Source: Candidatus Zixiibacteriota bacterium
Lineage (GTDB): Bacteria > Zixibacteria > MSB-5A5 > GN15 > JAAZOE01
DNA: 6,061 nt
Assembly: GCA_012797915.1 (NCBI GenBank)
Contig: JAAZOE010000250.1
Coordinates: forward strand, 1 to 6,061
Reading direction: 5' to 3'
In this document: positions 1 through 5,647 of the stretch, one piece after another
Layout: every line of letters starts with the position of its first letter
Numbering within the stretch: the stretch's first letter is position 1
Notes under the pieces: model-generated
What the model was told of the DNA's origin: nothing
Databases searched by the model: none
What the model saw: the letters and a program-made list of their open reading frames with translations, nothing else
Position numbers and translations under genes: made by a program

Positions 1-479
1 ACCAGCTCCTTGCCGGAGCCCGAAGGCCCGATGATCAAAGTCGAAATGTCGGTCGGCGCTACCTGCGCAATCATCTCCGCCGTCCGTTTCAGCTGGACCG
101 ACTTTCCCACCAAGTGGCATTCTTCCATAAGTCCCTTGATCCGCAGACAGGCCGCCACTTTCTTCTCGAATTCCCGCCGGTCGAGACCGTGCGGCAGGAC
201 GGCATCGACCACATACTCCGGCAGGGTGTGATCGTCGTCCTCGGCCACCAGCCAGAACTCGCTGTTCGGGGTCCGTCGATACATTCGCATGACCAGCTGG
301 TCATTGAACTTTGGATGCGCCGTATCAAGGATGATGATTGCCACCCGGTCCTGCTTGACCGCCTCCATCAACTCCGCCGGTTCGGCGGCCAACATGAGAC
401 GGGCCGAGGGCACGCCCCCTTTGGCAAACGGATATTCCTTCTGGGCAAACAGAATGATTGTCGGGCCTACCGGTTTCAC
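1..479 (-). CDS. Sigma-54-dependent transcriptional activator with receiver-like N-terminus, 3' end cut by window
   Basis: Only the first 159 codons are present. Residues about 7-115 look like a response-regulator receiver fold: a beta strand (TIILFAQ), then IIILD with Asp52 where the phosphoacceptor would sit, then a TPNSEFWLVAED strand. The acidic pair normally found after strand 1 is replaced by AQKE, so this may be a pseudo-receiver. From about residue 123 the text LVGKSVQLKRTAEMIAQVAP followed by a Walker A motif GPSGSGKE (151-158) matches the start of the AAA+ domain of sigma-54 activators. That domain would hydrolyse ATP to open sigma-54 promoters. The GAFTGA loop, Walker B and DNA-binding domain lie beyond the edge. 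The GTG start was chosen because a strong GGAGAAGGA element precedes it and because the reading frame is coherent from there. It overlaps the rnr stop as GTGA, which implies translational coupling. The family call is firm; the target genes are unknown. Confidence 0.9.
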   Translation of the reverse strand, partial: MKPVGPTIILFAQKEYPFAKGGVPSARLMLAAEPAELMEAVKQDRVAIIILDTAHPKFNDQLVMRMYRRTPNSEFWLVAEDDDHTLPEYVVDAVLPHGLDRREFEKKVAACLRIKGLMEECHLVGKSVQLKRTAEMIAQVAPTDISTLIIGPSGSGKEL

Positions 480-2644
480 CGCTTCCTTCTCCTCTGAGAA
501 CGTTTTTCCTTCGGCGCCTTCCGCGGCGCCGCCGTTTTCACCAAAAACAAGTCAATCTCCCGGGCCTCGACATCCACCTTGAGGATTCCGACCCGGACCT
601 TGTCTCCCAGCCGGAACACCCGTCCATGACGGCGCCCGACCATCCGATACCCGGCTTCATCATAGGCGTAATAATCGTCATCCAGCGTCGACACCCGCAC
701 CAGCCCCTCGCATCCCGGCTCGACCAGCCGCACAAAGAATCCGAAATTCAGGATGCCCGAAATGATTCCCTCATATTCCCAGCCGACATGTTCGGCCATG
801 AAAACCGTCTGCTTGGCCTTGACCGCCTCCCGCTCCGCCTCCATCGCCCGGCGCTCCATCTCCGATGATTGTTTGCCGACGTTGGTCAGGACGCTGTCCA
901 GCTTCTGCGCCAGCTTGACCGGATACCGGCCGTTTTTCAGCTGCTTCAACAACCGGTGCACGAGCAAGTCGGGATACCGCCGTATAGGGGAGGTGAAATG
1001 CAGATAATGGGTAAAGGCCAGACCGAAATGGCCGAGATTTTCCGGCTGATAGACCGCCTTTTTCATCGACCGCAGGAGCAGTTCGTTCAGCAGATCCTCT
1101 TCCGGTTTTCCTTTGATCGTGTCCAGAAATCCGGCGATGGCCCGGGTCGGCATGGTCGGCGAAACCGGAAAGGTGTACCCGAACGCCTTGGCGAAATGGG
1201 CGAACGCTTCCAGCTTCTCCATGTCCGGCCGGTCGTGCACCCGGTACAGAATCGGCTGGGCGTTGCGGAAGAAATGCAGGGCGACCTCCCGATTGGCCGC
1301 AAGCATGAATTCCTCGATCAGCCGATGCGATTCCAGCCGCACCCGGTTGCCGATATCGACGACATTGCCGTTGTCGTCGAGGGTAATCTTGGCCTCCGGC
1401 AGGTCGAAATCGAGCGACCCCGCCTCCTGCCGCCGCTTGAGCAGTATCCGGGCCAGGTCCCGCATCAGCAGCAGCTCATGGGCCACTCGTTCCACCGCCG
1501 GATCAGGTGTCCCGCCGTCGAAAAAGGCCTGCACTTCATCATAGGACAGTTTCGCCCGCGACTTGATGACCGACTGGCAGATCTCGTGATCGAGCACATT
1601 GCCGTTTTGATCGAAGTCGATGAAGATGGTCATGGCCAGCCGCTTGCGGTTGGCCCGCAGTGAACAAACGTCGTTGGACAGCTTTTCCGGCAACATCGGA
1701 ATCACGCGGTCGGGGAAATAGACCGAGGTTCCCCGCTCGAACGCCTCGGCGTCCAGCTTGCTTCCGCCGCGCACGAAATGGGAGACATCGGCGATATGCA
1801 CGCCCAGCCGGTAGCGGTCCTCCTTTTTCTCTATCGAGACGGCGTCGTCGTGGTCCTTGGCGTCGGCCGGATCGATTGTGAAAAGCACCAGCTTGGTCAG
1901 GTCGCGACGATTGTTCTCTTCCTTCGACCAATCGGCGGCGACCGCCTCTGCTTCGGATTCGACCGCGGCCGGGAATTCAGTCGGCAGATCATACTTGCGG
2001 ATGATTGATAATGTGTCGGCTTCCGGATCGCCGGCCATCCCCAACCGTTCGATGATTCTCCCTTCGGGGTACAGATACGGATCGGTCCATTCTTCAAGCT
2101 GGACGACAACCTTCTCGCCGTCGCGGGCGCGGGCGGTCTGCCCCTTGGTGATATAAATATCGCGATGGACGTTTTTCGAATCGGGCACGACATAGGCGTA
2201 CCCGCGGCCGAGCTTGAACTTGCCAACGACTTTAGTCGTCTTCCGCTCGAGAATCTTCAGCACCGCCCCTTCCCGCTTGTCCTTGAAACCGCGTCCCGGT
2301 TTCAACCGCACCATCACTCGGTCGCCGTCGAACGAGGTATGCAGATCGCGGGCGGCGATAAATATCTCTTCATCGGAATTGTCGCACTTGACGAACCCGA
2401 AACCGGAACGGGTCAGCGAGATGACGCCGGTCACCAGGTCCATCTGATCGGGCAGTCCGATACGACCCCGCTTGAGGTGAACCAGTTTGCCTTGGGTGAT
2501 CAGGTCCTTGACCCCCCGGCGGAACGCCGGATAGGCTTCCGCTTTAACGCCGATCGCTTTGGCCAGTTCCTTGATCTTCATCGGCCGGTCGGCGTGGGCC
2601 TGGATGAAGTCCCGGATCCAATCCAAGTTTTCTTTCTTAGGCAT
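476..2644 (-). CDS. rnr: Ribonuclease R (RNB-family 3'-5' exoribonuclease)
   Basis: This is a full-length 722-residue protein, within the usual size of RNase R. It degrades structured RNA processively from the 3' end, with roles in mRNA and rRNA quality control. Domains in order: an N-terminal winged-helix-like segment (about 1-65), two cold-shock/OB regions (about 68-200), the RNB catalytic domain (about 245-575), an S1 domain (about 620-702) and a basic tail ending SQRRRKR. The catalytic signature FTIDPADAKDHDDAVS (255-270) supplies the metal-binding aspartates D258, D264, D266 and D267; D266 matches the catalytic position of the Escherichia coli enzyme. HYLHFTSPIRRYPDLLVHR (546-564) is the conserved RNase R/II motif. 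The ATG is preceded by AAGGAG with 5 nt spacing. The gene has its own upstream region after a terminator and overlaps the next gene by 4 nt. Nothing looks broken. Confidence 0.97.
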   Translation of the reverse strand: MPKKENLDWIRDFIQAHADRPMKIKELAKAIGVKAEAYPAFRRGVKDLITQGKLVHLKRGRIGLPDQMDLVTGVISLTRSGFGFVKCDNSDEEIFIAARDLHTSFDGDRVMVRLKPGRGFKDKREGAVLKILERKTTKVVGKFKLGRGYAYVVPDSKNVHRDIYITKGQTARARDGEKVVVQLEEWTDPYLYPEGRIIERLGMAGDPEADTLSIIRKYDLPTEFPAAVESEAEAVAADWSKEENNRRDLTKLVLFTIDPADAKDHDDAVSIEKKEDRYRLGVHIADVSHFVRGGSKLDAEAFERGTSVYFPDRVIPMLPEKLSNDVCSLRANRKRLAMTIFIDFDQNGNVLDHEICQSVIKSRAKLSYDEVQAFFDGGTPDPAVERVAHELLLMRDLARILLKRRQEAGSLDFDLPEAKITLDDNGNVVDIGNRVRLESHRLIEEFMLAANREVALHFFRNAQPILYRVHDRPDMEKLEAFAHFAKAFGYTFPVSPTMPTRAIAGFLDTIKGKPEEDLLNELLLRSMKKAVYQPENLGHFGLAFTHYLHFTSPIRRYPDLLVHRLLKQLKNGRYPVKLAQKLDSVLTNVGKQSSEMERRAMEAEREAVKAKQTVFMAEHVGWEYEGIISGILNFGFFVRLVEPGCEGLVRVSTLDDDYYAYDEAGYRMVGRRHGRVFRLGDKVRVGILKVDVEAREIDLFLVKTAAPRKAPKEKRSQRRRKR
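484..493 (-). promoter_or_regulatory. Ribosome binding site that sets the GTG start of the sigma-54 activator
   Basis: On the minus strand the sequence AGGAGAAGGA lies inside the last codons of rnr. AGGAG sits 9 nt and AAGGA 4 nt before the GTG at 479. No ATG in this frame comes earlier, and the first internal ATG would delete part of the receiver-like domain, so this site decides the start. Confidence 0.75.
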
Positions 2645-2665
2645 TCATTCTCCTTATTGATTATC

Positions 2666-2694
2666 AAAATGCTTTGGATGCAGGCGGGAGTCAA
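2666..2694 (-). promoter_or_regulatory. Candidate promoter of the rnr operon
   Basis: On the minus strand a -35-like TTGACT (2694-2689) is followed after 17 nt by a weak -10 CATTTT (2671-2666). A better-looking GATAAT (2665-2660) lies 23 nt from TTGACT, too far for standard spacing. The site lies between the terminator of the upstream operon and the rnr ribosome binding site, where a promoter is expected. The exact hexamers are uncertain. Confidence 0.35.
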
Positions 2695-2711
2695 TAAAAA
2701 TCGGCCGAGTA

Positions 2712-2726
2712 CTGCCAAAATGGCAG
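2712..2726. repeat. Short perfect inverted repeat upstream of rnr
   Basis: CTGCCA and TGGCAG form 6-bp arms around AAA. It lies just beyond the terminator hairpin and about 20 bp upstream of the candidate rnr -35. It could be a small operator or a second weak hairpin after the terminator. No function can be read from the sequence. Confidence 0.4.
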
Positions 2727-2728
2727 AG

Positions 2729-2753
2729 AAAAGGGCCGCCTATTGGCGGCCCT
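2729..2753 (-). terminator. Intrinsic terminator of the sigma-factor/metal-stress operon
   Basis: Read on the minus strand, AGGGCCGCC, loop AATA and GGCGGCCCT form a perfect 9-bp GC-rich stem, followed by a short T run (TTTT, then CTCT). It starts 29 nt after the TAA of the HMA-like gene. The T run is short, so termination may be partial, and some read-through into rnr is possible. Confidence 0.8.
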
Positions 2754-2782
2754 CAAAGATTATCAGTAAATGGTGGAATGGG

Positions 2783-3244
2783 TTAGTGACCCGCGGGACA
2801 TTTCGTTTCAGACCCAAGGACTGCCGCGACCTTATAACCCATCTCCGATACCATTTTGGTCAGCTCTTCCCCTTTAATTTTATCGGGGTTGAAACAGACG
2901 ACCATCTGGCCGGTTTTCGGATCGATTGGATTGACTTTATGGATTCCAGCTTTACCGGTAAGGGCCTGGACGATCTTCTCGCCGTTGTCGCCGGTCGCCA
3001 TGCCTTGCAGGCCCAAGGTCAATGATTCGCACTTTCCCTCGTGTTGGCAGTCATGCTTCATGGCCGCGGTGGAATCCTTCGCGGCCGCCGCGGCGGCTTC
3101 GGCCTTCTTCTGCATCGGGCAGGTTTTGACCGGGCAGGTTTTGGTGCAATCTTTCTTGGGGGCATCGTCGCCGGCCCACACGCTCATGGCTGTGAAACTC
3201 AGGCAAAACGCCAGGGCCAAACCGATAATCAGTACCTTCTTCAC
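2783..3244 (-). CDS. Secreted Cys-rich protein with an HMA-like domain lacking CxxC
   Basis: The protein has 153 residues. A Sec signal peptide covers 1-24 (KK, hydrophobic core, VWA cleavage before GDD). A Cys-rich linker follows with CTKTCPVKTCPM (33-44) and HDCQHEGKC (64-72), separated by an Ala/Lys-rich stretch. Residues about 74-145 read as a heavy-metal-associated (HMA, ferredoxin-like) fold: LTLGLQGMATGDNGEKIVQAL, then VNPIDPKTGQMVVCFNP, then EELTKMVSEMGYKV. In HMA proteins such as MerP or copper chaperones the metal loop reads GMxCxxC; here it is GMATGDN, so both metal cysteines are missing. Metal binding, if any, would move to the linker, Cys117 or Cys148 near the end. The GTG start is chosen from a strong GGAGGAG just upstream and because the signal peptide begins there; a longer frame reaching 3421 would run through an intergenic hairpin. 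It is the last gene of the operon. A periplasmic metal-binding or redox role is an inference. Confidence 0.82.
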   Translation of the reverse strand: MKKVLIIGLALAFCLSFTAMSVWAGDDAPKKDCTKTCPVKTCPMQKKAEAAAAAAKDSTAAMKHDCQHEGKCESLTLGLQGMATGDNGEKIVQALTGKAGIHKVNPIDPKTGQMVVCFNPDKIKGEELTKMVSEMGYKVAAVLGSETKCPAGH

Positions 3245-3246
3245 GT

Positions 3247-3253
3247 CTCCTCC
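3247..3253 (-). promoter_or_regulatory. Ribosome binding site that sets the GTG start of the HMA-like gene
   Basis: The minus strand carries GGAGGAG followed by AC and then GTG at 3244. Counting from GGAGG, the spacing is 4 nt. It places the start directly before a typical signal peptide (VKKVLIIG, with GTG read as Met) and argues against the longer upstream frame. Confidence 0.75.
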
Positions 3254-3269
3254 ATTGCTGTAGTGACCC

Positions 3270-3289
3270 GGCCGCCGGCTACGGCGGCC
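3270..3289 (-). other. Intergenic GC hairpin between the Met-rich Spy-like gene and the HMA-like gene
   Basis: GGCCGCCG and CGGCGGCC form a perfect 8-bp stem with a 4-nt loop. It lies in the 70-nt gap between two genes of the same operon. No T run follows it on the minus strand (next bases GGGTCAC), so it is not a standard terminator. It could protect or punctuate the mRNA, changing the relative output of the last gene. Its GGCCGCC/GGCGGCC arms also occur in the terminator at the other end of the HMA-like gene. Confidence 0.6.
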
Positions 3290-3314
3290 AGGATAATCTG
3301 AGACAATATACCAC

Positions 3315-3959
3315 TTATTTCCCTTTACCGCAACCGGCAGGTCCACGGCAAGGCTTCCCGCAAGAGGCTTTGGCTCCCTGGCCCATGCCCATCGGGCCCG
3401 AGCCGCACATTCCGCCGCCATGGCAGGCTTTCACCTTTTCCAATTGTTCGGCGGTGAGAACGCCCTTCAGGTTGAAGATATGATTGATGCGCGCCTCGGC
3501 CATTTGGCCTTTCACGGTGTTGATTTCCCGGGTCGCGGCCAGCGCTTTGGCTTTGTCCGGCGAGTCCGCACTCATTTCCGCTCGCATCCGCAATTGGGCC
3601 TTCTCCAGCGCGGCTTTCATATCGATCATGGCGTTGCGATGGGCGAAATTGATGTCCTTGATCTTCTGGGTCTGCTCTTTGGTCAGATCGAGGTCTTTGC
3701 AATTCAGCAGATTGCAACCCATACCCCATCCCTGACCCATGTCGTCGTCATCGCGGCCCATCATCATATGGCGACCCAACATGCCGGGGCCCATGTCGCC
3801 GCACTTCATGGTCCACATCGGGCCCGCATCATCATCCATCTGCATCTCGATGACCCGGACTTCCTTGGTCGTCTGCGCCGTCGGGGCGTCGTCATCGGCC
3901 AGGATAACCGGCGTGGCCAGAACGAGGATGATCCCCGCAAGTGTCAACAGCTTCTTCAT
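3315..3959 (-). CDS. Spy/CpxP/ZraP-like periplasmic protein with Met/Asp-rich and Cys-rich metal-binding segments
   Basis: The protein has 214 residues. A signal peptide spans 1-21 (MKKLL, hydrophobic core, VILA before DDD). Residues 48-82 are packed with Met, His, Asp and Gly (MWTMKCGDMGPGMLGRHMMM, then DDDD and MGCN), typical of copper or other soft-metal ligands. The helical core (about 88-178) carries two LTxxQ-type motifs, LTKEQ (92-96) and LTAEQ (168-172), the hallmark of the Spy/CpxP family of stress chaperones and metal sensors. The C-terminal tail (179-214) is Gly/Cys-rich with Cys at 179, 185, 200, 204 and 210 and another Met cluster. A good AAGGAG lies 5 nt before the ATG. It lies 33 nt after the shorter Spy-like gene in the ECF sigma operon. 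It may sequester metal in the periplasm or modulate the anti-sigma factor; the metal cannot be named from sequence. Confidence 0.85.
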   Translation of the reverse strand: MKKLLTLAGIILVLATPVILADDDAPTAQTTKEVRVIEMQMDDDAGPMWTMKCGDMGPGMLGRHMMMGRDDDDMGQGWGMGCNLLNCKDLDLTKEQTQKIKDINFAHRNAMIDMKAALEKAQLRMRAEMSADSPDKAKALAATREINTVKGQMAEARINHIFNLKGVLTAEQLEKVKACHGGGMCGSGPMGMGQGAKASCGKPCRGPAGCGKGK

Positions 3960-3992
3960 AACTACTCCTTCACAGATTGATTGTATACCGAG

Positions 3993-4535
3993 TTACTTTT
4001 TTCCTACCGTCTCCGCCGTCCCTCGCTGCCGGAATTCCCGCAGCGTTTCCAGCATCTCCCGTTCAAACCGCTCCTGAAACACCGCCAATTTTGCCAGTTG
4101 ATTGAAATTCATAACCGTCGCGGCCTCCCGCCGAAACGCCTCGTCCCGGTCGCGAATCGCGCTCTGATTGGCCGCCAGACTGTCCATCTTGGCCCGCAGA
4201 CTGTTTTCATCGCCGGAGGCGGATATGGCCGCCGCCAGGCGATCGACCAGATCCATCCGCTGCTGGCGCAAATCCTTCATATCCTTGCGATAGGCCCGAA
4301 AAATCGGCAGGAACTTCAGCGACTGCTCGTCGGTCAAATCCACCGCCTCGAACAGTTTCAACAGCCGCAGGTTCTCGTAATTCGCTTCCATCTGCGGCCC
4401 AAACATCTTCGGGCAACTGGGCGGACAGTTCGGCCCGGGTCCCGGGCCGTTCCCCTGACCCATCTGGCCCACGGCTGTCCCGGTCGCAGCCATCATCAGG
4501 AAAACCGCCAGCGCCGTCAAGTGCCTTCTGTTCAT
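3993..4535 (-). CDS. Spy/CpxP-like periplasmic sensor or chaperone
   Basis: The protein has 180 residues. A signal peptide covers about 1-23 (MNRRH, hydrophobic core, TAVG before Q). A Gly/Pro/Cys linker follows (PGPGPNCPPSCPKMFGP, 31-47) with Cys37 and Cys41. The rest is predicted to be helical and charged: LFEAVDLTDEQSLKFLPIFR (61-80) holds the family LTxxQ motif, and NFNQLAKLAVFQERFEREM (143-161) corresponds to the second, degenerate repeat. This matches the Spy/CpxP/CnrX fold, which forms curved helical dimers. The gene starts 3 nt after the anti-sigma stop (TAA GAG ATG), so the two are probably co-translated. The tight link suggests it acts with that anti-sigma factor as its periplasmic sensor, as CnrX does with CnrY; this is an inference. 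It has few Met and His residues compared with the next gene, so it may sense rather than store metal. Confidence 0.82.
   Translation of the reverse strand: MNRRHLTALAVFLMMAATGTAVGQMGQGNGPGPGPNCPPSCPKMFGPQMEANYENLRLLKLFEAVDLTDEQSLKFLPIFRAYRKDMKDLRQQRMDLVDRLAAAISASGDENSLRAKMDSLAANQSAIRDRDEAFRREAATVMNFNQLAKLAVFQERFEREMLETLREFRQRGTAETVGKK
4431..4449. repeat. Perfect 19-nt inverted repeat inside the Spy-like gene
   Basis: CGGCCCGGG and CCCGGGCCG are 9-bp arms around a single T. It codes for part of the Gly-Pro linker just after the signal peptide. It would make a very stable hairpin in mRNA or a cruciform in DNA. Gly and Pro codons (GGN, CCN) make such symmetry fairly easy by chance. Confidence 0.6.
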
Positions 4536-4538
4536 CTC

Positions 4539-5117
4539 TTATATCTCCGCCGAAAGGGTCGTCAACATATATTCCAGTTCCTCGGTCGACGTGTTGTCCA
4601 AAATATCCTCCACCTGCGACGGACGAACCTGGTCCGTGATATAGGCAGCCGAGGTTTGATCCAACAACCGCGAAACCTGATCGATATCGCCGTTCAATAA
4701 CAGCGGCAGAGCATCGGTCTTCTCCGCTTCCGTCATCGACATCACCTGCAATTGCTGGTCTGCGTTTTGGGTCGTACTCATCCGGCTTCCCGGCATAAGT
4801 CCCACCAGCAGGATCAACGCCGCCGCCGCCGCCGGCCGAATCGCCCATTGCCAGATACGGAATCCGTCCCGATCGACCGATTCCTGCGCCGCCGCCGCGA
4901 TTTCCCGCTTTATCCCGACGACCATCTTTTCGGCTTCTTCGACGGTGAGGGCGGCCGATGTCATCGCTCCAGCCTCATCGGTGAAGGCGGCCAGCGCATC
5001 AACGTACTCCCGGCAGGCGGGGCAGGATTCAATATGAGTCCTCGTCTCGTCGTCCGGCCTGACCCCTTCGGAGGTCATCGCCAGCTCCAGCCGAGTATGG
5101 CATTCGCGGCAGTTCAC
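4539..5117 (-). CDS. Membrane anti-sigma factor with zf-HC2 zinc finger
   Basis: The protein has 192 residues. The N-terminal cytoplasmic part contains the anti-sigma zinc motif HIESCPAC (H28, C32, C35), with Cys3 or Cys6 as a likely fourth ligand. One hydrophobic helix follows (about 92-109, IRPAAAAALILLVGLMPG). The C-terminal 80 residues should face the periplasm and are acidic and helical, with no recognised domain. In this family the N-terminal domain binds and inhibits the partner ECF sigma factor, and a periplasmic signal releases it. The gene starts with GTG and overlaps the sigma stop as GTGA, as expected for a cognate pair made in a fixed ratio. The ribosome binding site is weak (GCAGG 11 nt upstream), in line with translational coupling. 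It is followed 3 nt later by the Spy-like gene. Confidence 0.9.
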   Translation of the reverse strand: MNCRECHTRLELAMTSEGVRPDDETRTHIESCPACREYVDALAAFTDEAGAMTSAALTVEEAEKMVVGIKREIAAAAQESVDRDGFRIWQWAIRPAAAAALILLVGLMPGSRMSTTQNADQQLQVMSMTEAEKTDALPLLLNGDIDQVSRLLDQTSAAYITDQVRPSQVEDILDNTSTEELEYMLTTLSAEI

Positions 5118-5647
5118 TGTTCCGTTAACCTGCTTCTGAGTTTTTTAACCGCTTCGGCGAAACTGGTTTTCGCCGCCGAAACCGAACTTTTCTGTATCCG
5201 GGCGATGTCATCGAACGGAAGATGATCGTAAAACCGCAGGTGAAACACCGCCTTCTGCACCGGCGGTAGATCATTTATTGCGGCGGTCAGTCGTTCCCGC
5301 CGCGTCTTGGACGCCAGTTCCGCCTCGGGGTCGGCAACCGGAGACGCCTGATCGAAGTCCGCCGGCAGAGCGGTTTCCCGAGCTGCCCGCTTCATATAGT
5401 TCCTGGTTTTGTTGAGGGCAATTTGAATGAGCCAGGTGGAAAATGATGCTTCCTGACGGAACCCCGGAAGGTTCTGCCAGACCGCCAGGAATGTTTCCTG
5501 GGTCAGGTCCAGCGCGGCGTCTCGGTTGGAAGTCATTCTCATCACCAGTCCGAATATCCTGTCCTGATACCGGCGGACGAGTTCGGTGAACGCCTCGGCA
5601 TCTCCTGTGGCCGCTTGTTCAATCAGCGCCCGCTCGTCGGTCATCAT
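5114..5647 (-). CDS. ECF (group 4) RNA polymerase sigma factor
   Basis: Taken from ATG 5647 the protein has 177 residues, normal for an ECF sigma factor. Region 2 spans about 20-88, with FTELVRRYQDRIFGLVMRMT and then DLTQETFLAVWQ and FSTWLIQIALNKTRNYMKR, all typical of sigma-70 region 2. A 30-residue linker leads to region 4 (about 119-174, AINDLPPVQKAVFHLRFYD to AKTSFAEAVKKLRSRL), the helix-turn-helix that reads the -35 element. Two ATGs are adjacent (5647 and 5644); GGAAG sits right before the first, so the second has slightly better spacing. The frame stays open upstream to 5863. An ATG at 5740 would add a basic, hydrophobic segment resembling a membrane helix, but its AAGGAG abuts the ATG with no spacer. 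It directs the operon that encodes its own anti-sigma factor; autoregulation is likely but no clear ECF promoter was recognised. Confidence 0.93.
   Translation of the reverse strand: MMTDERALIEQAATGDAEAFTELVRRYQDRIFGLVMRMTSNRDAALDLTQETFLAVWQNLPGFRQEASFSTWLIQIALNKTRNYMKRAARETALPADFDQASPVADPEAELASKTRRERLTAAINDLPPVQKAVFHLRFYDHLPFDDIARIQKSSVSAAKTSFAEAVKKLRSRLTEQ

Noticed and set aside
869..1663. Long plus-strand open frame opposite rnr
   Set aside because: It is antisense to the conserved RNB domain, shows no recognisable motif, and is explained by the GC-rich codon pattern of rnr.
2165..3025. Plus-strand open frame of 286 codons spanning the rnr start, the terminator and the HMA-like gene
   Set aside because: It crosses two real minus-strand genes and a terminator hairpin and has no domain-like sequence.
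3083..3105. GC-rich repeat-like tract of GCC/GCG triplets
   Set aside because: It encodes the alanine run in the HMA-like protein and shows no repeat structure beyond codon use.
3245..3421. N-terminal extension of the HMA-like gene to an ATG at 3421
   Set aside because: It would overlap the upstream gene by about 100 nt and run through a hairpin, and would bury a clear signal peptide with its own strong ribosome binding site.
3981..4700. Plus-strand open frame of 239 codons opposite the Spy-like and anti-sigma genes
   Set aside because: It is Arg/His/Gln-rich, low in recognisable structure, and a shadow of the well-supported minus-strand genes.
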